Origin: Clostridium zeae
Lineage (GTDB): Bacteria; Bacillota; Clostridia; Clostridiales; Clostridiaceae
NCBI RefSeq assembly: GCF_017312485.1
Contig: NZ_BMBA01000001.1
Coordinates: 882,396 to 946,395 of the forward strand
Direction of reading: 5' to 3'
DNA length: 64,000 nucleotides
The notes beneath the pieces were generated by a model. That model had not been told where the DNA came from, searched no databases, and saw nothing but the letters and a program-made list of their open reading frames with translations. The position numbers and the translations under genes are program-made. Positions 37,101-47,636 of the stretch are shown here, piece by piece; within the stretch, counting starts at the first letter, position 1, and every line of letters starts with the position of its first letter.

Positions 37101-40100
37101 AGCTTTTTCATTCAACTCTCTATAAGTTAATTCACTATTTTCATGTCCTACAACTATATTGTCTGGAGTCTTCTCTACTTGCGCCTCAAACAATTCTTGT
37201 ATAGTTTTTCCTGATACATAATCTCTCTTCGTATCATTGAACTCATAGATAACCTTGTTCTTCTCTTCTTTACTCAACATGTCTATCTCTGATAGCTTCA
37301 CATCAGAATTTTCTGCTACACATGTTAATATATTGTATAAATTTTCTCCAACTTCTTTTATTGTCTCATCCTTATAAACTGAACCATTATACTTTATTAG
37401 AAGTTCTATATCATCATATTCTGTTATTACTAATCCAAAATCATAATTAGTTTGTTCAAATGTATCATTATCTATTATTCTTACTGACTTTTCCTTACCA
37501 TCAAAAATATTTGCGTCAAGTGGATAATTTTCATAGGCTACAATATGATTAATCAACTTGTTTTTAACTGAGGTTAAAGCCTGTACATCTGCTAATGACA
37601 CATAATTATATTTATTCATTTCAATGAAGTTCTTATTTAATTCCTTCGATAATTGTAAGAAGCTCTTATCACCACTTCCAGTTATTCTAATAGGAATAGT
37701 ATTTATAAAGATTCCTACCATAGTTTCTACACCTTTTAAGTCACTAGGTCTTCCTGAAACTATAGATCCAAACACTACATCATCTGTATTATTGTATTTT
37801 TGAAGTAAAACTCCCCATGCAGTCTGCATTACTGAACTTGTTGTGATTCTATTTGAGTGAGCTATTTTTCTTATCTTATCTGCTAACTCTTTCTGTATTT
37901 TTACTCGTTGCAGTCTATTCTCGAATTTCAACTCTTGATTTTCATCAGTTGAAGGAACCTTACTTTCTCCTTCATAGCCTTGTAAATATTTTTCCCAGCA
38001 TTCAAGTGCTTCTTCCTTATCTTGATTGTCTAACCATTCTAAATACTTACTAAAATCATCTTTACCTTCAAACTCTAATTTTTCACCTTTATCAAAAGCA
38101 TTGTACATAGTAATTATGTCTTTTAATAATATTCCGATACACCATCCATCAAGAATGATATGATGGAAGCTGCAAATAACCTTATATTTATTGTCATGTG
38201 TCTTAATGACTGATATCCTTATAAGCATCTCGTTAGTTAAGTCAAAACCTTTATTCATATCAATCTTTTTAAAGTTTTCAATATAAACTTCCTTTTCCAT
38301 TTCGTCGATATGACTTACATCGATATAGTTTATTTTTATATTTCTATTTTTTAATACAACTTGTTTAGGCTTACTTATACCTTTATAAAAAATCACTGTC
38401 CTCAGTATTTCATATCTATCTATAAGTTTATTAAACGCCTCATTTAAAGCTTCTATATTTAAAATCCCTTCTAACGTAAATATACTTTGTTCAAAATACG
38501 CATGAGAAGTTTCATCACTAATCAAGTTATATAGCATACCTTCTTGCATAGGAGTTAATAAATGTATTTTTTCTATGTCTTGTTGTTGTGAACTAATTAT
38601 TCTTAAGTCTTCAAGACTTAAAGCATTATCACCATAATCCCATGGAGTCTTTTCTTTTTCCTGCTTATTCCTACAATGATTTACAATCTTACTCAAATTA
38701 TCTTTATAAATAATTGATAAGTCCTTTATAGTTTCATCTTTATAGTCTAGACTTCTATAGGCAAAACTAAAGTTTAACACTCCATCAACTATCATTCCAT
38801 TTATTCCAATATATTCTTTAATGATGTTTAATTCAGAGCTATCATTTCCTCTTCTTAGTTGAGAATATTTAAATATGGCTTCTTCATTACTTTCATTAAA
38901 TTCTCCAAGATAATTGAAGCTTATTTCCGGCTTTAATTTAAACTCAATATCACTCTTATTATCATTGTGTGTTAAATATTTTAATATTCCATATCCAATT
39001 CCCTTATTTGGTATATGTCTTAAGTTTTCCTTTGTTGCTTTTATAGTATATCCAAGATCATAATCATGTTTCATATCTAAAACCAATGGATACATTGATG
39101 TAAACCAACCGATTGTTCTATCGATAGAAACATCTCTTAGTATATTTTCTCTTCCGTGACCTTCAAGGCTTACTAACACATTGTCATTAGAACTCCAATT
39201 CTTTATTGAAAGTCCAAGTGCACAAAGCAAAATATCATTTATCTCTGTGTTGTAAGCAAATGCAGTTTTCCTTAAAAGATCTTCTGTCTCTTCTTTTGTG
39301 AAACTTATTACAACTTCTTTGTATTCACACTTATCGTTTCCAGAACTAACAAAATCCTTTCTTATTTCTGATACATTTACCTCTTCTAACTGCTTCCAAT
39401 ATCTTTTTTCTCGAAGAAATCCTCTACTATTAGCATAAGTATTTAACTTTTCAGACCACGCCTCAAATGATGTTGTCTTTAGAGGCAACTCTGCTTTTAA
39501 ACCTTTTTCAATGCTTGTATATAAACTTTCTAAATCTTCGAGAATAATTCTCCAAGATATTCCATCTACAACCAAATGATGTATTGCAACTAATAGATAA
39601 TCTTGATATTCAGTTTTAAAGACAGCTAATTTCAATAAAATACCGTTTTCTAAATCCATCTTCTCTTGAATTTCTCCCGAAAGCTTATCTATGGTTTTTT
39701 CATAATCTTTATCATCCTTTAGATCAAAAACATCTATAGTAAATGTGTCTTGTAATTCTTCAATACCTCTATTTATCTGAATTATTTGTTCATCTTTCTT
39801 ATAGATCATTCTTAATCCATCATGATGCTTAACAATCTCTAGGAAGGCTTTCTTTAATATTTCTTCATCAATTGAACCTTTTTTAGAGAATATATTAGCT
39901 TGATTGAAGTGATTTTCTGCAGTAAACTTACTTTCAAAGAACCACTTCTGTATAGGAGTTAATTTTACCTCTCCTTGTACTGCCCCTTGATCTATCCTGC
40001 TAACTGTATTCTTAACCTTACTACTAAGATCCTTTATAACTGGATATTTCATTATATCTTTTATTTCAAGTTTCATATTATACTTATTAAGTCTTGATAC

Positions 40101-43100
40101 AATCTGTATAGATTTTATGGAATCTCCACCCAGCTCATAATAGTTATTATTAATTCCAATATTCTCAACACCTAATACTTCTGACCAAACTTTAATTAAA
40201 GTTTCTTCAATTTCATTTCTTGCAGCTTCATATTCATCTTTTATTAGCTCACTCTTATTTATTTTAGGCAAAGCATTTCTATCTATCTTTCCATTAATTG
40301 TTACAGGAAGTTTTTCTAACCTAACAATATAACTTGGTATCATATATAACGGCAATCTCTTTTTAAGCTCTTCCTTTATATCTGACGTATCTGAATCTGA
40401 TTCTGTAGTTATAAAAGCACATAAATATTTTTTACTATTTTCATCAGTTCTACAAATCACTACAGCTTCATTTACTTCTTCAAGTTTTAGAAGCTCGTTT
40501 TCTATCTCACCAATTTCTATTCTGAATCCTCTAATTTTAACTTGGTTATCCACTCTTCCTAAGAACTCTATATTTCCATCAGGCAGCCATCTTGCTAAAT
40601 CACCAGACTTGTACATCTTTGTTCCTGGTTCAAATGGATTATCTACAAACTTTTCGTTTGTCAATTCCTCTCTATTTAAGTAACCTCTCGCTAATCCATC
40701 TCCACTAACACATAATTCACCGTAAGTGCCTATTGGCATTAATCCATTATTTCTATCCACTATATAAGCTTTTGAATTAGCAATAGGTTTACCTATTGGA
40801 ACATTAGAAACGAACTCTTTTTCTACCAAATAAGTTGTTGAATATGTGGTGTTTTCTGTTGGTCCATAGCAATGAATAAATTTTAATTTAGGAAAACTTG
40901 TTGTTACTAAATTGATATATTTAGGTGCTGCTACATCTCCTCCAGTTAGTATATATCTTAAGCCTTCATATACTTTAACATTCTCATCAGCTATTTGATT
41001 AAATAATTCCGTTGTTAACCATAAGATTGTTATGTGGTTTTCTTTTACTGCATTCTCAAGTAATTCTGGAGAAAGTATAACGTCATTCTTAGCAAGATAT
41101 AGCTCAATTCCATTTAGTAAAGCTCCCCAAACTTCAAAGGTTGAAGCATCGAATACCATCGATCCAGTTTGTAAAATTCTATCATCAGCTTTAAATTCAA
41201 TGTAATTTGTATTTTTAATCAATCTAGTAACATTTCTATGCTCACACATTACGCCCTTAGGCTTCCCAGTAGTTCCTGATGTATATATTACATATGCTAA
41301 GTCATTGGCCGTATTTATATTTTCTAACTCACTAAAATCATCGGTAAATAACTGATCATTACATAAGTTTAATATTTCCCCATCAAAAACTATTTCATCT
41401 GATATAGATATTTCACTTAGTAAAATCTTACATCCACTGTCCTTTAACATATACTGTATTCTCTCATCTGGGTATCTTGAATCAATAGGTAAATATGCTC
41501 CTCCAGACTTTAAGATACCTACGATTGCAATTAATGTCTCCAAAGATCTTTCTGCTACTATTCCTACTATTGAATCAGCTTTTACGCCCTTATTTCTCAA
41601 TATTCTTGCAATACTATTTGATCTTTCGTCTAACTCTTTATAAGTTATCTTTTTATCTTCAAATACCAATGCTATCTTATTAGGATTTATTTCTACCTGC
41701 TCTTTAAATAATTCATGTATTGTCTTCTCCTTAGGATAACTTCTAAAAGTATCATTAAATTCATATAATATCTTATTTCTATCTTCTGTACTGTACATAT
41801 CTATTTCTGACAACTTAGCATCTTGCTTTACAGATATGAATTTTAATATATTATAGAAATTATCACCTATCTGTTTAATTATTTCTCTGTCATACACATT
41901 TCCATTATATTTTAATAACAAATCTATTTCTTCGTCTGCCACGACAATTAATCCAAAGTCATAGCTTGTGTGTTCGATATTTTCATTATCTACAATCCTA
42001 ACCGAATTACTACTTTCTCCACTATAAATGGATTTCGTATCAATAGGATAATTTTCATAAACTACGATATGTTTAATTAACCTATTTTTTAGATTAGTTA
42101 ACCCTTGAACTTCAGCTAAGGACGAATAACTATATTTATTAATTTCGATAAAATCTTCATTTACTTTCTTAGCTAAATTACTAAACTCTTTTATTTCACT
42201 TGAGTTGACTCTAATAGGTATAGCGTTTATAAACATACCAACCATACCTTCTATTCCTTTTATTTCACTAGGTCTTCCTGAAACTACAGATCCAAATACC
42301 ACATCATCTGAGTTATTGTATTTTTGAAGCAAAACTCCCCAAGCAGTTTGTACAACAGCATTTAAAGTAACACCAATAGACTTGGCAACCTTCTTTAATT
42401 TATCTGTCAGTGCTTTATCTATCTTCACTTCTTCTGCTCTGTTTTCAAATCCTGTTGTTTCATGCTGTCCAGATACTGGTATTTTTACTTCATTCTCATA
42501 CCCTTGTAAATATCTCTTCCAATATCCAAGTGACTCTTCCTTATCTTGGTCATCAAGCCAGTTTAAATATTTACTATAACTTTCTGTTTTTTCAAACTTA
42601 ATCTCCTCGTTATTTATAATAGCTTTATAAGCCTTTGTAATATCATTTAGCAATATGCCAACACACCATCCATCAAGGATAATATGATGGAAGCTGCAGA
42701 TAACCTTATATTTCCTATCTTCAATTTTTATTGCAGTTAATCTTATCAATGGATCATTAGTTAAATCAAAGCCTCTATCCATGTCGGTTTTTTTAAAGTT
42801 TTCTAGGTAACTACTCTTTTCATCTTCATTACCATTACTTATATCTATAAAATCTATTACTATTTCTCTTTTCTTTAAAACAACTTGCTTAGGCTTACGT
42901 ATGTCTTTATAGAATATTGAAGTCCTTAATATTTCATATCTGTCTATAAGTTTATTAAATACTCTATTTAAAACTTCTACTCTTAATTCTCCTTCAAGAG
43001 AAATTATATTTTGTTCAAAATATGCATGTGATTTTTCATCAGTCACTAAGCTATAAAGCATACCTTCTTGCATAGAAGTAAGTGAATGTATTTTTTCTAT

Positions 43101-46100
43101 TGCTTTATATTTTGAAATAATAATATCCAAGTCTTCTAAACTTAAATCTTTATCTCCATAATCCCATGGCGTACTTTCTTTTTCTTTTTTGTCTTTACAA
43201 TGCTCTACTATTTTTAGGATACTTTCTTTATAGAAATTAGCTAGTTCTTCTACTGCCTCATCCTTATATCTCTTACTTCTAAATATGAATATCAGTTCTC
43301 CATTTATACTCATTCCGTTTATGCTCATCATCTCATCAGTTGTATTTAATGGGGAACTATCCTCGCCTCTTTTTAAGTCACAATATTTAAATAAGTTTTT
43401 ATCATCTTTCTGACTCAATTCTCCGAGATAGTTGAAAGTTATTTCAGGCTTCTGTTTAAAATATATATCCTTCTTATTTTCTTCACTTGTTAGGTATTTC
43501 AATATACCATAACCTATACCTTTGTTAGGTATACTTCTTAAACTTTCTTTAACACTTCTTATAGAATATGAAAGATCATGTTCTTGTCCTATATTTATAA
43601 TCACTGGATACATTGAAGTGAACCAACCGATTGTTCTATCTATAGAAACCTCCTTCATTATATCCTCTCTGCCATGCCCCTCAAGTCCTACTAGAACTTT
43701 ATCGTTTGAACTCCAATTGCTTATTGCGTGTCCAAGGGCGCATAGTAAAATATCGTTTATTTCAGTATTATAAGCAAAATTAGTTTTTCTTAAAAGATTT
43801 TCTGTCTCCTCCTTAGAGAAATTCACTACAACCTCTTTGTATGCGTCGTAATTAATATTGTCTCTTAAGAGATCTTTTTTTATCTCTTCTACTTTACTTT
43901 CCTCTATTTGTCTCCAATATCTTTTTTCCCTAAGCAATTCCTTACTATCTGCATATGTCTTGAGTTTTTCAGCCCATTCTTTAAAAGATGTTGTCTTTAG
44001 AGGAAGCTCTACTTTTCTTCCCTTCTCAATTGTTGTATATGCAGTTTCTAAGTCTTCCATCAGTATTCTCCACGATATTCCATCTATAACCATATGATGT
44101 ATAGTGATCAATAAGAAATCCTGATGTTCAGTTTTAAATAAGGCTAGTTTTATTAGATTACCTTTTTCTATATCCATTTGCTCTTGAATATGGCCTGATA
44201 TATTTTCTGTAGTCTTTTTATAATTTTTATCTGTTCTTAAGTCATGGACTTCCATAGTAAATATATTTTCTATATCTTCGAGTCCTCTATTTATTTGAGA
44301 TATCTCCTCATTGTTCTTATACATCATTCTTAATCCATCATGATGCTTAATTATTTCTATAAATGCTCTGTTTAATACATCTTCATCAATCGGACCATTT
44401 TTCGAAAAAATATTAGCTTGATTAAAGTGGTTTTCTTTAATGAATTTATTTTCGAAAAACCATTTTTGTATAGGGGTCAACTCTACTTTCCCTTCTACTA
44501 CTCCTTGATCTATTTTACTCACTGTAAATTGCACCCTACTACTTAGTTCTTTTATCACTGGATATTTCATTATATCCTTAACTTCAAGTTTCATATTGTG
44601 CTTATTAAGTCTCGATACTATTTGAATAGATTTTATTGAATCTCCACCTAATTCATAATAATTATTATTAATTCCAACATTCTCTACCCCTAAGACGTCA
44701 GACCAAACCTTAGCTAAGATTTCTTCTGTTTCATTTCTCGGAGCTTCATATTCCTCTTTTAAAAACTCACTTTTATCTATATCAGGTAATGCATTCCTAT
44801 CTACTTTACCGTTAATTGTTAGAGGCATTCTTTCCAACTTTTGTATATAGTTTGGTATCATATAGGATGGCAGCTCTTTCTTAAGTTCTTCCTTTATATG
44901 CGATATTTCTATGTCTACTTCAGTTGTTATATAAGCACATAAGTATTTCTTATTATTATCATCAGTCCTACAAACTACCACTGCCTCATTTACATTTTCA
45001 AGTTTTAGGATTTCATTTTCTATTTCACCTATTTCTATTCTAAAGCCCCTTATTTTTATTTGGTTATCTACCCTACCTAAAAACTCTATATTCCCATCAG
45101 GAAGCCATCTTACCAAGTCTCCGGTCTTGTACATCTTTGTTCCTAATTCAAATGGATTATCTACAAACTTTTCGTTTGTTAATTCTTCTCTATTTAGATA
45201 ACCTCTTCCCAATCCATCTCCGCTTACACATAACTCTCCATAAGCTCCTATAGGCATTATTGAATAGTTCATATCCAATATATAAGTCTTTGAATTTGCA
45301 ATAGGTTTACCTATAGGGATATTTGAAAAATGATCTCTTTCTATTTGATAAGTTGTTGAAAAAGTAGTATTTTCAGTTGGTCCATAACCATTTATAACCT
45401 TTAAAGCAGTGAATCGTTCCCTCACTAAATTAATGTATTTTGGTGATATTACATCTCCTCCAACTAATAAATACCTTAAGGTCTCAAATACTTTTACATT
45501 CTCATCAGCTATTTGATTAAATAACTCCGATGTAAGCCATAACACTGTTACCTTCTCATGTTTTACTAATTTCTCAAATAACTCTGGTGTAAGTATAACA
45601 TCGTTTTTAGCAAGGCATAGTCCGAGTCCATTTAAGAGAGCCCCCCATACTTCAAAGGTTGAAGCATCAAATACCATCGATCCGGTTTGTAGTATTTTAT
45701 CATCATCTTTGAACTGAACAAAGTTTGTGTTTTTAACTAGTCTAGTAACATTTTTATGCTCACACATTACACCCTTAGGTTTACCAGTAGTTCCAGATGT
45801 ATATATTAAATAAGCTAAATCGTCCGAAGTATTTATATTTTCTAGATTATCTATTTTGCATGAAAATAATTCTTCATTGCATAAATCTAATATTTCTCCA
45901 TCAAAAACTATAGAATCTGATATTGTTATCTCGCTTAGTAAAAGCTTACATCCGCTGTCCTTTAGCATATATTGTATTCTTTCATCTGGATACCGTGAAT
46001 CTATAGGTAAATAAGCTCCTCCAGCCTTTAAGATAGCTATAATCCCAATCAAGCTTTCTAAGGATTTTTCTGCCATTATTCCTACTGCATGATCAGCCTT

Positions 46101-47618
46101 AACTCCCTTATCCCTTAATATCCTAGCTAGACTATTTGATTTTTCATTTAGTTCTCTATAAGTTATCTTTTTATCTTCAAAAGTTATTGCTACTTTATCA
46201 GGCCTTAACTCTACTTGTTCTTCAAATAATTCTTGTATTGTCTTTTCTTTAGGGTAACTTCTAAATGTATCATTGAATTTACATAATAACTTATCTCTTT
46301 CTTTATCACTAAACATATCTATTTCTGATAGTTTTATATTTTTTTTCTCTGCTATACATTTCAATATATTGAAAAAATTATCCGCTATTTGGTTTATTGT
46401 TTCTTCTTCATAAACATTTCCGTTATATTTAAATAATAGATCTATTTGATCATTAGCTGTTATTACCAACCCAAAATCATAATTTATTTGTTCAAAAAAT
46501 TCATTGTCAACAATCTTAACTGTATTTTCACTATGTTCACCTGAACTCTTATCAACAGGAAAATTTTCAAAAGCTAGTAGGTGATTAATCAATTTGCTTT
46601 TAAGTATTGTTAATCCTTGCACTTCTCCTAGTGAAACATAACTATACTTGTTCATGTCCGAAAAATTTTCATTTACATCAGTTACTAGTTCTGAAAATTG
46701 TCTGTTTATATCTCCTCTTACTCTAATAGGCACGGTATTAATAAAAATGCCTACCATACCTTCTATTCCTTTTACTTCACTTGTTCTTCCTGAAACTACA
46801 GATCCGAATACTACATCATCAGTATTATTATATCTTTGAAGTAGAACTCCCCAAGCAGTTTGTATAACTGCATTTAAAGTAACACTGCTTGATCTAGCCA
46901 CTCTCATTAATTTATTGGTCATAGTTTTATTTATTTTTATATTTTTATCCTTATTATCAAATTCACCTTTTTTTTCTTTATTATATAAAGGTAATTTAAT
47001 CTCAGTTTCATATCCCTCAAGATAATTCTTCCAGTAAGATGTTGCTTCATTTTTATCCTGTTTACCTAACCACTCAAGGTATTTGCTATAATCTTCAGTC
47101 TTTTGAAGTCTTAAATCTTCCCCTTTAAGCATGCCTCTATACATTTGTCTTATGTCATTCATTAGTATTCCAATGCACCATCCATCCATAATTATATGAT
47201 GGAAGCTAAATACCACCTCATACCTAGAGCACTCAGTCTTTACAACAGATAATCTTATTAAAGGATCATTTGTCAAATCAAATCCCTTGTTAATATCGTT
47301 CTTCTTTAATTTTTGCAAGTAACTTATTTTTTCACCATTATTAATAGCGCTAATATCTTTATAATCTATTTGAATTTCTCTTTCTGTAAGAACAACTTGC
47401 TTTGGCTTGCTCATATTTTTATAATATATTGCAGTTCTCAAAATCTCATATCTATTTATAAGTTTATTAATCACTTTATTTAGTATCAATACATCTAAAG
47501 TTCCTTCTACACTAAACACTGCTTGCTGAAAATAAGCACTTGAATCTTTGTCATTTATTGCACTATATAGCATTCCTTCTTGCATAGGAGTTAATGAATG
47601 TATTTTTTCTACTGCCAA
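34134..47618 (-). CDS. NRPS2: C3-A3-PCP3-E3-C4-A4-PCP4-E4-C5-A5-PCP5-C6
   Basis: This 4,494-residue protein carries three full modules and a final C domain. C3 (HHIIMDGWC ~140), C4 (~1644) and C5 (~3152), each HHII.DGWC, follow epimerases and look DCL-type. C6 (HHITMDAGS ~4176) is LCL-like. A3 reads DAFWLGGTF (Val). A4 reads DAFWLGCTY (Val-like aliphatic). A5 reads DAWFLGNVV (Leu). PCP serines are near 993, 2499 (GGDSIK) and 3994 (GGHSLK). E3 and E4 have HHxxxDGISW (~1175, ~2682), EGHGRE and DRTIGWFTSMYP, so residues 3 and 4 should be D. The start is a TTG with AGGAGAGG six bases ahead, 18 bases after the NRPS1 stop. Confidence 0.95.
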   Translation of the reverse strand: MAVEKIHSLTPMQEGMLYSAINDKDSSAYFQQAVFSVEGTLDVLILNKVINKLINRYEILRTAIYYKNMSKPKQVVLTEREIQIDYKDISAINNGEKISYLQKLKKNDINKGFDLTNDPLIRLSVVKTECSRYEVVFSFHHIIMDGWCIGILMNDIRQMYRGMLKGEDLRLQKTEDYSKYLEWLGKQDKNEATSYWKNYLEGYETEIKLPLYNKEKKGEFDNKDKNIKINKTMTNKLMRVARSSSVTLNAVIQTAWGVLLQRYNNTDDVVFGSVVSGRTSEVKGIEGMVGIFINTVPIRVRGDINRQFSELVTDVNENFSDMNKYSYVSLGEVQGLTILKSKLINHLLAFENFPVDKSSGEHSENTVKIVDNEFFEQINYDFGLVITANDQIDLLFKYNGNVYEEETINQIADNFFNILKCIAEKKNIKLSEIDMFSDKERDKLLCKFNDTFRSYPKEKTIQELFEEQVELRPDKVAITFEDKKITYRELNEKSNSLARILRDKGVKADHAVGIMAEKSLESLIGIIAILKAGGAYLPIDSRYPDERIQYMLKDSGCKLLLSEITISDSIVFDGEILDLCNEELFSCKIDNLENINTSDDLAYLIYTSGTTGKPKGVMCEHKNVTRLVKNTNFVQFKDDDKILQTGSMVFDASTFEVWGALLNGLGLCLAKNDVILTPELFEKLVKHEKVTVLWLTSELFNQIADENVKVFETLRYLLVGGDVISPKYINLVRERFTALKVINGYGPTENTTFSTTYQIERDHFSNIPIGKPIANSKTYILDMNYSIMPIGAYGELCVSGDGLGRGYLNREELTNEKFVDNPFELGTKMYKTGDLVRWLPDGNIEFLGRVDNQIKIRGFRIEIGEIENEILKLENVNEAVVVCRTDDNNKKYLCAYITTEVDIEISHIKEELKKELPSYMIPNYIQKLERMPLTINGKVDRNALPDIDKSEFLKEEYEAPRNETEEILAKVWSDVLGVENVGINNNYYELGGDSIKSIQIVSRLNKHNMKLEVKDIMKYPVIKELSSRVQFTVSKIDQGVVEGKVELTPIQKWFFENKFIKENHFNQANIFSKNGPIDEDVLNRAFIEIIKHHDGLRMMYKNNEEISQINRGLEDIENIFTMEVHDLRTDKNYKKTTENISGHIQEQMDIEKGNLIKLALFKTEHQDFLLITIHHMVIDGISWRILMEDLETAYTTIEKGRKVELPLKTTSFKEWAEKLKTYADSKELLREKRYWRQIEESKVEEIKKDLLRDNINYDAYKEVVVNFSKEETENLLRKTNFAYNTEINDILLCALGHAISNWSSNDKVLVGLEGHGREDIMKEVSIDRTIGWFTSMYPVIINIGQEHDLSYSIRSVKESLRSIPNKGIGYGILKYLTSEENKKDIYFKQKPEITFNYLGELSQKDDKNLFKYCDLKRGEDSSPLNTTDEMMSINGMSINGELIFIFRSKRYKDEAVEELANFYKESILKIVEHCKDKKEKESTPWDYGDKDLSLEDLDIIISKYKAIEKIHSLTSMQEGMLYSLVTDEKSHAYFEQNIISLEGELRVEVLNRVFNKLIDRYEILRTSIFYKDIRKPKQVVLKKREIVIDFIDISNGNEDEKSSYLENFKKTDMDRGFDLTNDPLIRLTAIKIEDRKYKVICSFHHIILDGWCVGILLNDITKAYKAIINNEEIKFEKTESYSKYLNWLDDQDKEESLGYWKRYLQGYENEVKIPVSGQHETTGFENRAEEVKIDKALTDKLKKVAKSIGVTLNAVVQTAWGVLLQKYNNSDDVVFGSVVSGRPSEIKGIEGMVGMFINAIPIRVNSSEIKEFSNLAKKVNEDFIEINKYSYSSLAEVQGLTNLKNRLIKHIVVYENYPIDTKSIYSGESSNSVRIVDNENIEHTSYDFGLIVVADEEIDLLLKYNGNVYDREIIKQIGDNFYNILKFISVKQDAKLSEIDMYSTEDRNKILYEFNDTFRSYPKEKTIHELFKEQVEINPNKIALVFEDKKITYKELDERSNSIARILRNKGVKADSIVGIVAERSLETLIAIVGILKSGGAYLPIDSRYPDERIQYMLKDSGCKILLSEISISDEIVFDGEILNLCNDQLFTDDFSELENINTANDLAYVIYTSGTTGKPKGVMCEHRNVTRLIKNTNYIEFKADDRILQTGSMVFDASTFEVWGALLNGIELYLAKNDVILSPELLENAVKENHITILWLTTELFNQIADENVKVYEGLRYILTGGDVAAPKYINLVTTSFPKLKFIHCYGPTENTTYSTTYLVEKEFVSNVPIGKPIANSKAYIVDRNNGLMPIGTYGELCVSGDGLARGYLNREELTNEKFVDNPFEPGTKMYKSGDLARWLPDGNIEFLGRVDNQVKIRGFRIEIGEIENELLKLEEVNEAVVICRTDENSKKYLCAFITTESDSDTSDIKEELKKRLPLYMIPSYIVRLEKLPVTINGKIDRNALPKINKSELIKDEYEAARNEIEETLIKVWSEVLGVENIGINNNYYELGGDSIKSIQIVSRLNKYNMKLEIKDIMKYPVIKDLSSKVKNTVSRIDQGAVQGEVKLTPIQKWFFESKFTAENHFNQANIFSKKGSIDEEILKKAFLEIVKHHDGLRMIYKKDEQIIQINRGIEELQDTFTIDVFDLKDDKDYEKTIDKLSGEIQEKMDLENGILLKLAVFKTEYQDYLLVAIHHLVVDGISWRIILEDLESLYTSIEKGLKAELPLKTTSFEAWSEKLNTYANSRGFLREKRYWKQLEEVNVSEIRKDFVSSGNDKCEYKEVVISFTKEETEDLLRKTAFAYNTEINDILLCALGLSIKNWSSNDNVLVSLEGHGRENILRDVSIDRTIGWFTSMYPLVLDMKHDYDLGYTIKATKENLRHIPNKGIGYGILKYLTHNDNKSDIEFKLKPEISFNYLGEFNESNEEAIFKYSQLRRGNDSSELNIIKEYIGINGMIVDGVLNFSFAYRSLDYKDETIKDLSIIYKDNLSKIVNHCRNKQEKEKTPWDYGDNALSLEDLRIISSQQQDIEKIHLLTPMQEGMLYNLISDETSHAYFEQSIFTLEGILNIEALNEAFNKLIDRYEILRTVIFYKGISKPKQVVLKNRNIKINYIDVSHIDEMEKEVYIENFKKIDMNKGFDLTNEMLIRISVIKTHDNKYKVICSFHHIILDGWCIGILLKDIITMYNAFDKGEKLEFEGKDDFSKYLEWLDNQDKEEALECWEKYLQGYEGESKVPSTDENQELKFENRLQRVKIQKELADKIRKIAHSNRITTSSVMQTAWGVLLQKYNNTDDVVFGSIVSGRPSDLKGVETMVGIFINTIPIRITGSGDKSFLQLSKELNKNFIEMNKYNYVSLADVQALTSVKNKLINHIVAYENYPLDANIFDGKEKSVRIIDNDTFEQTNYDFGLVITEYDDIELLIKYNGSVYKDETIKEVGENLYNILTCVAENSDVKLSEIDMLSKEEKNKVIYEFNDTKRDYVSGKTIQELFEAQVEKTPDNIVVGHENSELTYRELNEKANSLARVLRQKGISSESIVGIMLERSVDMLVGIMGILKSGGAYVPIDPEYPEDRIKYMLTDSNAKLLLTQTSLMEKVDFDGETINLGDKELYERHDSNLDKVCCEDNLAYVIYTSGTTGNPKGVMVEHKALVNLCNWHNDYYEVSEKDKATKYAGFAFDASVWEIFPYLIKGAAIEIIPKDIMLDVERLHEYYNEKGITISFLPTQVCEQFINFESKSLRVLLTGADKLKTYKETNYKLVNNYGPTENTVVSTSFVVDKQYKNIPIGKPIHNTSVYIQSKDGQTVPVGIPGELCVAGDNLARGYINKEDLTRERFVDNPFEPGRKMYKTGDIARWLPDGNIEYLGRIDDQVKIRGYRIEIGEIESQMLKIPAIKEAVVVARTDDNGNSYLCSYVTAEEEIAASTIKEELAKNLPRYMVPNYHIQVDTIPLTLNGKVDKKSLLNIEPKEREEIYCEAPSTEIEKKLMEIWKKQLGVESIGIDDDYFELGGHSLKAASIISNIRVELEVDIKIKDLFNNPNIKALSKLIESMEREQYVEIKRVGEKDYYIASSAERRLYALWELNKDSIEYNVPLMLELNMKLDKDRVEATLNKLIERHEIFRTRLEISQGEVIQRVMNEWKLDFKYEEIDINDAKYRIDNFIKPFDLASMPLLRGELLKLEEEKYIFMVDFHHITMDAGSMPIIINEFITLYKGEALDEVSYQYKDYSEWQNGLKEAGILRRQEEYWMNRFQGGIPTLNLRSDFERPKVRSVDGDRIRLALDRELAVKLINMAQRTGNTVYTLLLAAYNVLLFKYSDQEDIVVGTVEAGRRRKEFENIVGMFVNTLALRNYPEKDKDFRDFLEEVKENVVNDFDNGDYQFEDLIEKLEIKRDASRSPIFDVLFVFENSSLIDQNEKIRPVNLEFNISKFDLTLFVQQIEDEIEFSVEYSTCLFKKETMERFLEHYVNILMNITDDIDIKLKDINLISNDKRQALDNIKSRPVIDSVEFDF
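35990..37260 (-). repeat. Near-identical Leu A-domain block, copy in NRPS2
   Basis: Third copy of the Leu-activating A-domain DNA. It has more silent changes than the NRPS1/NRPS3 pair but long identical protein runs, for example KLVNNYGPTENTVVSTSF. Confidence 0.85.
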
Positions 47619-47636
47619 ATTTAACCTCTCCTCTTT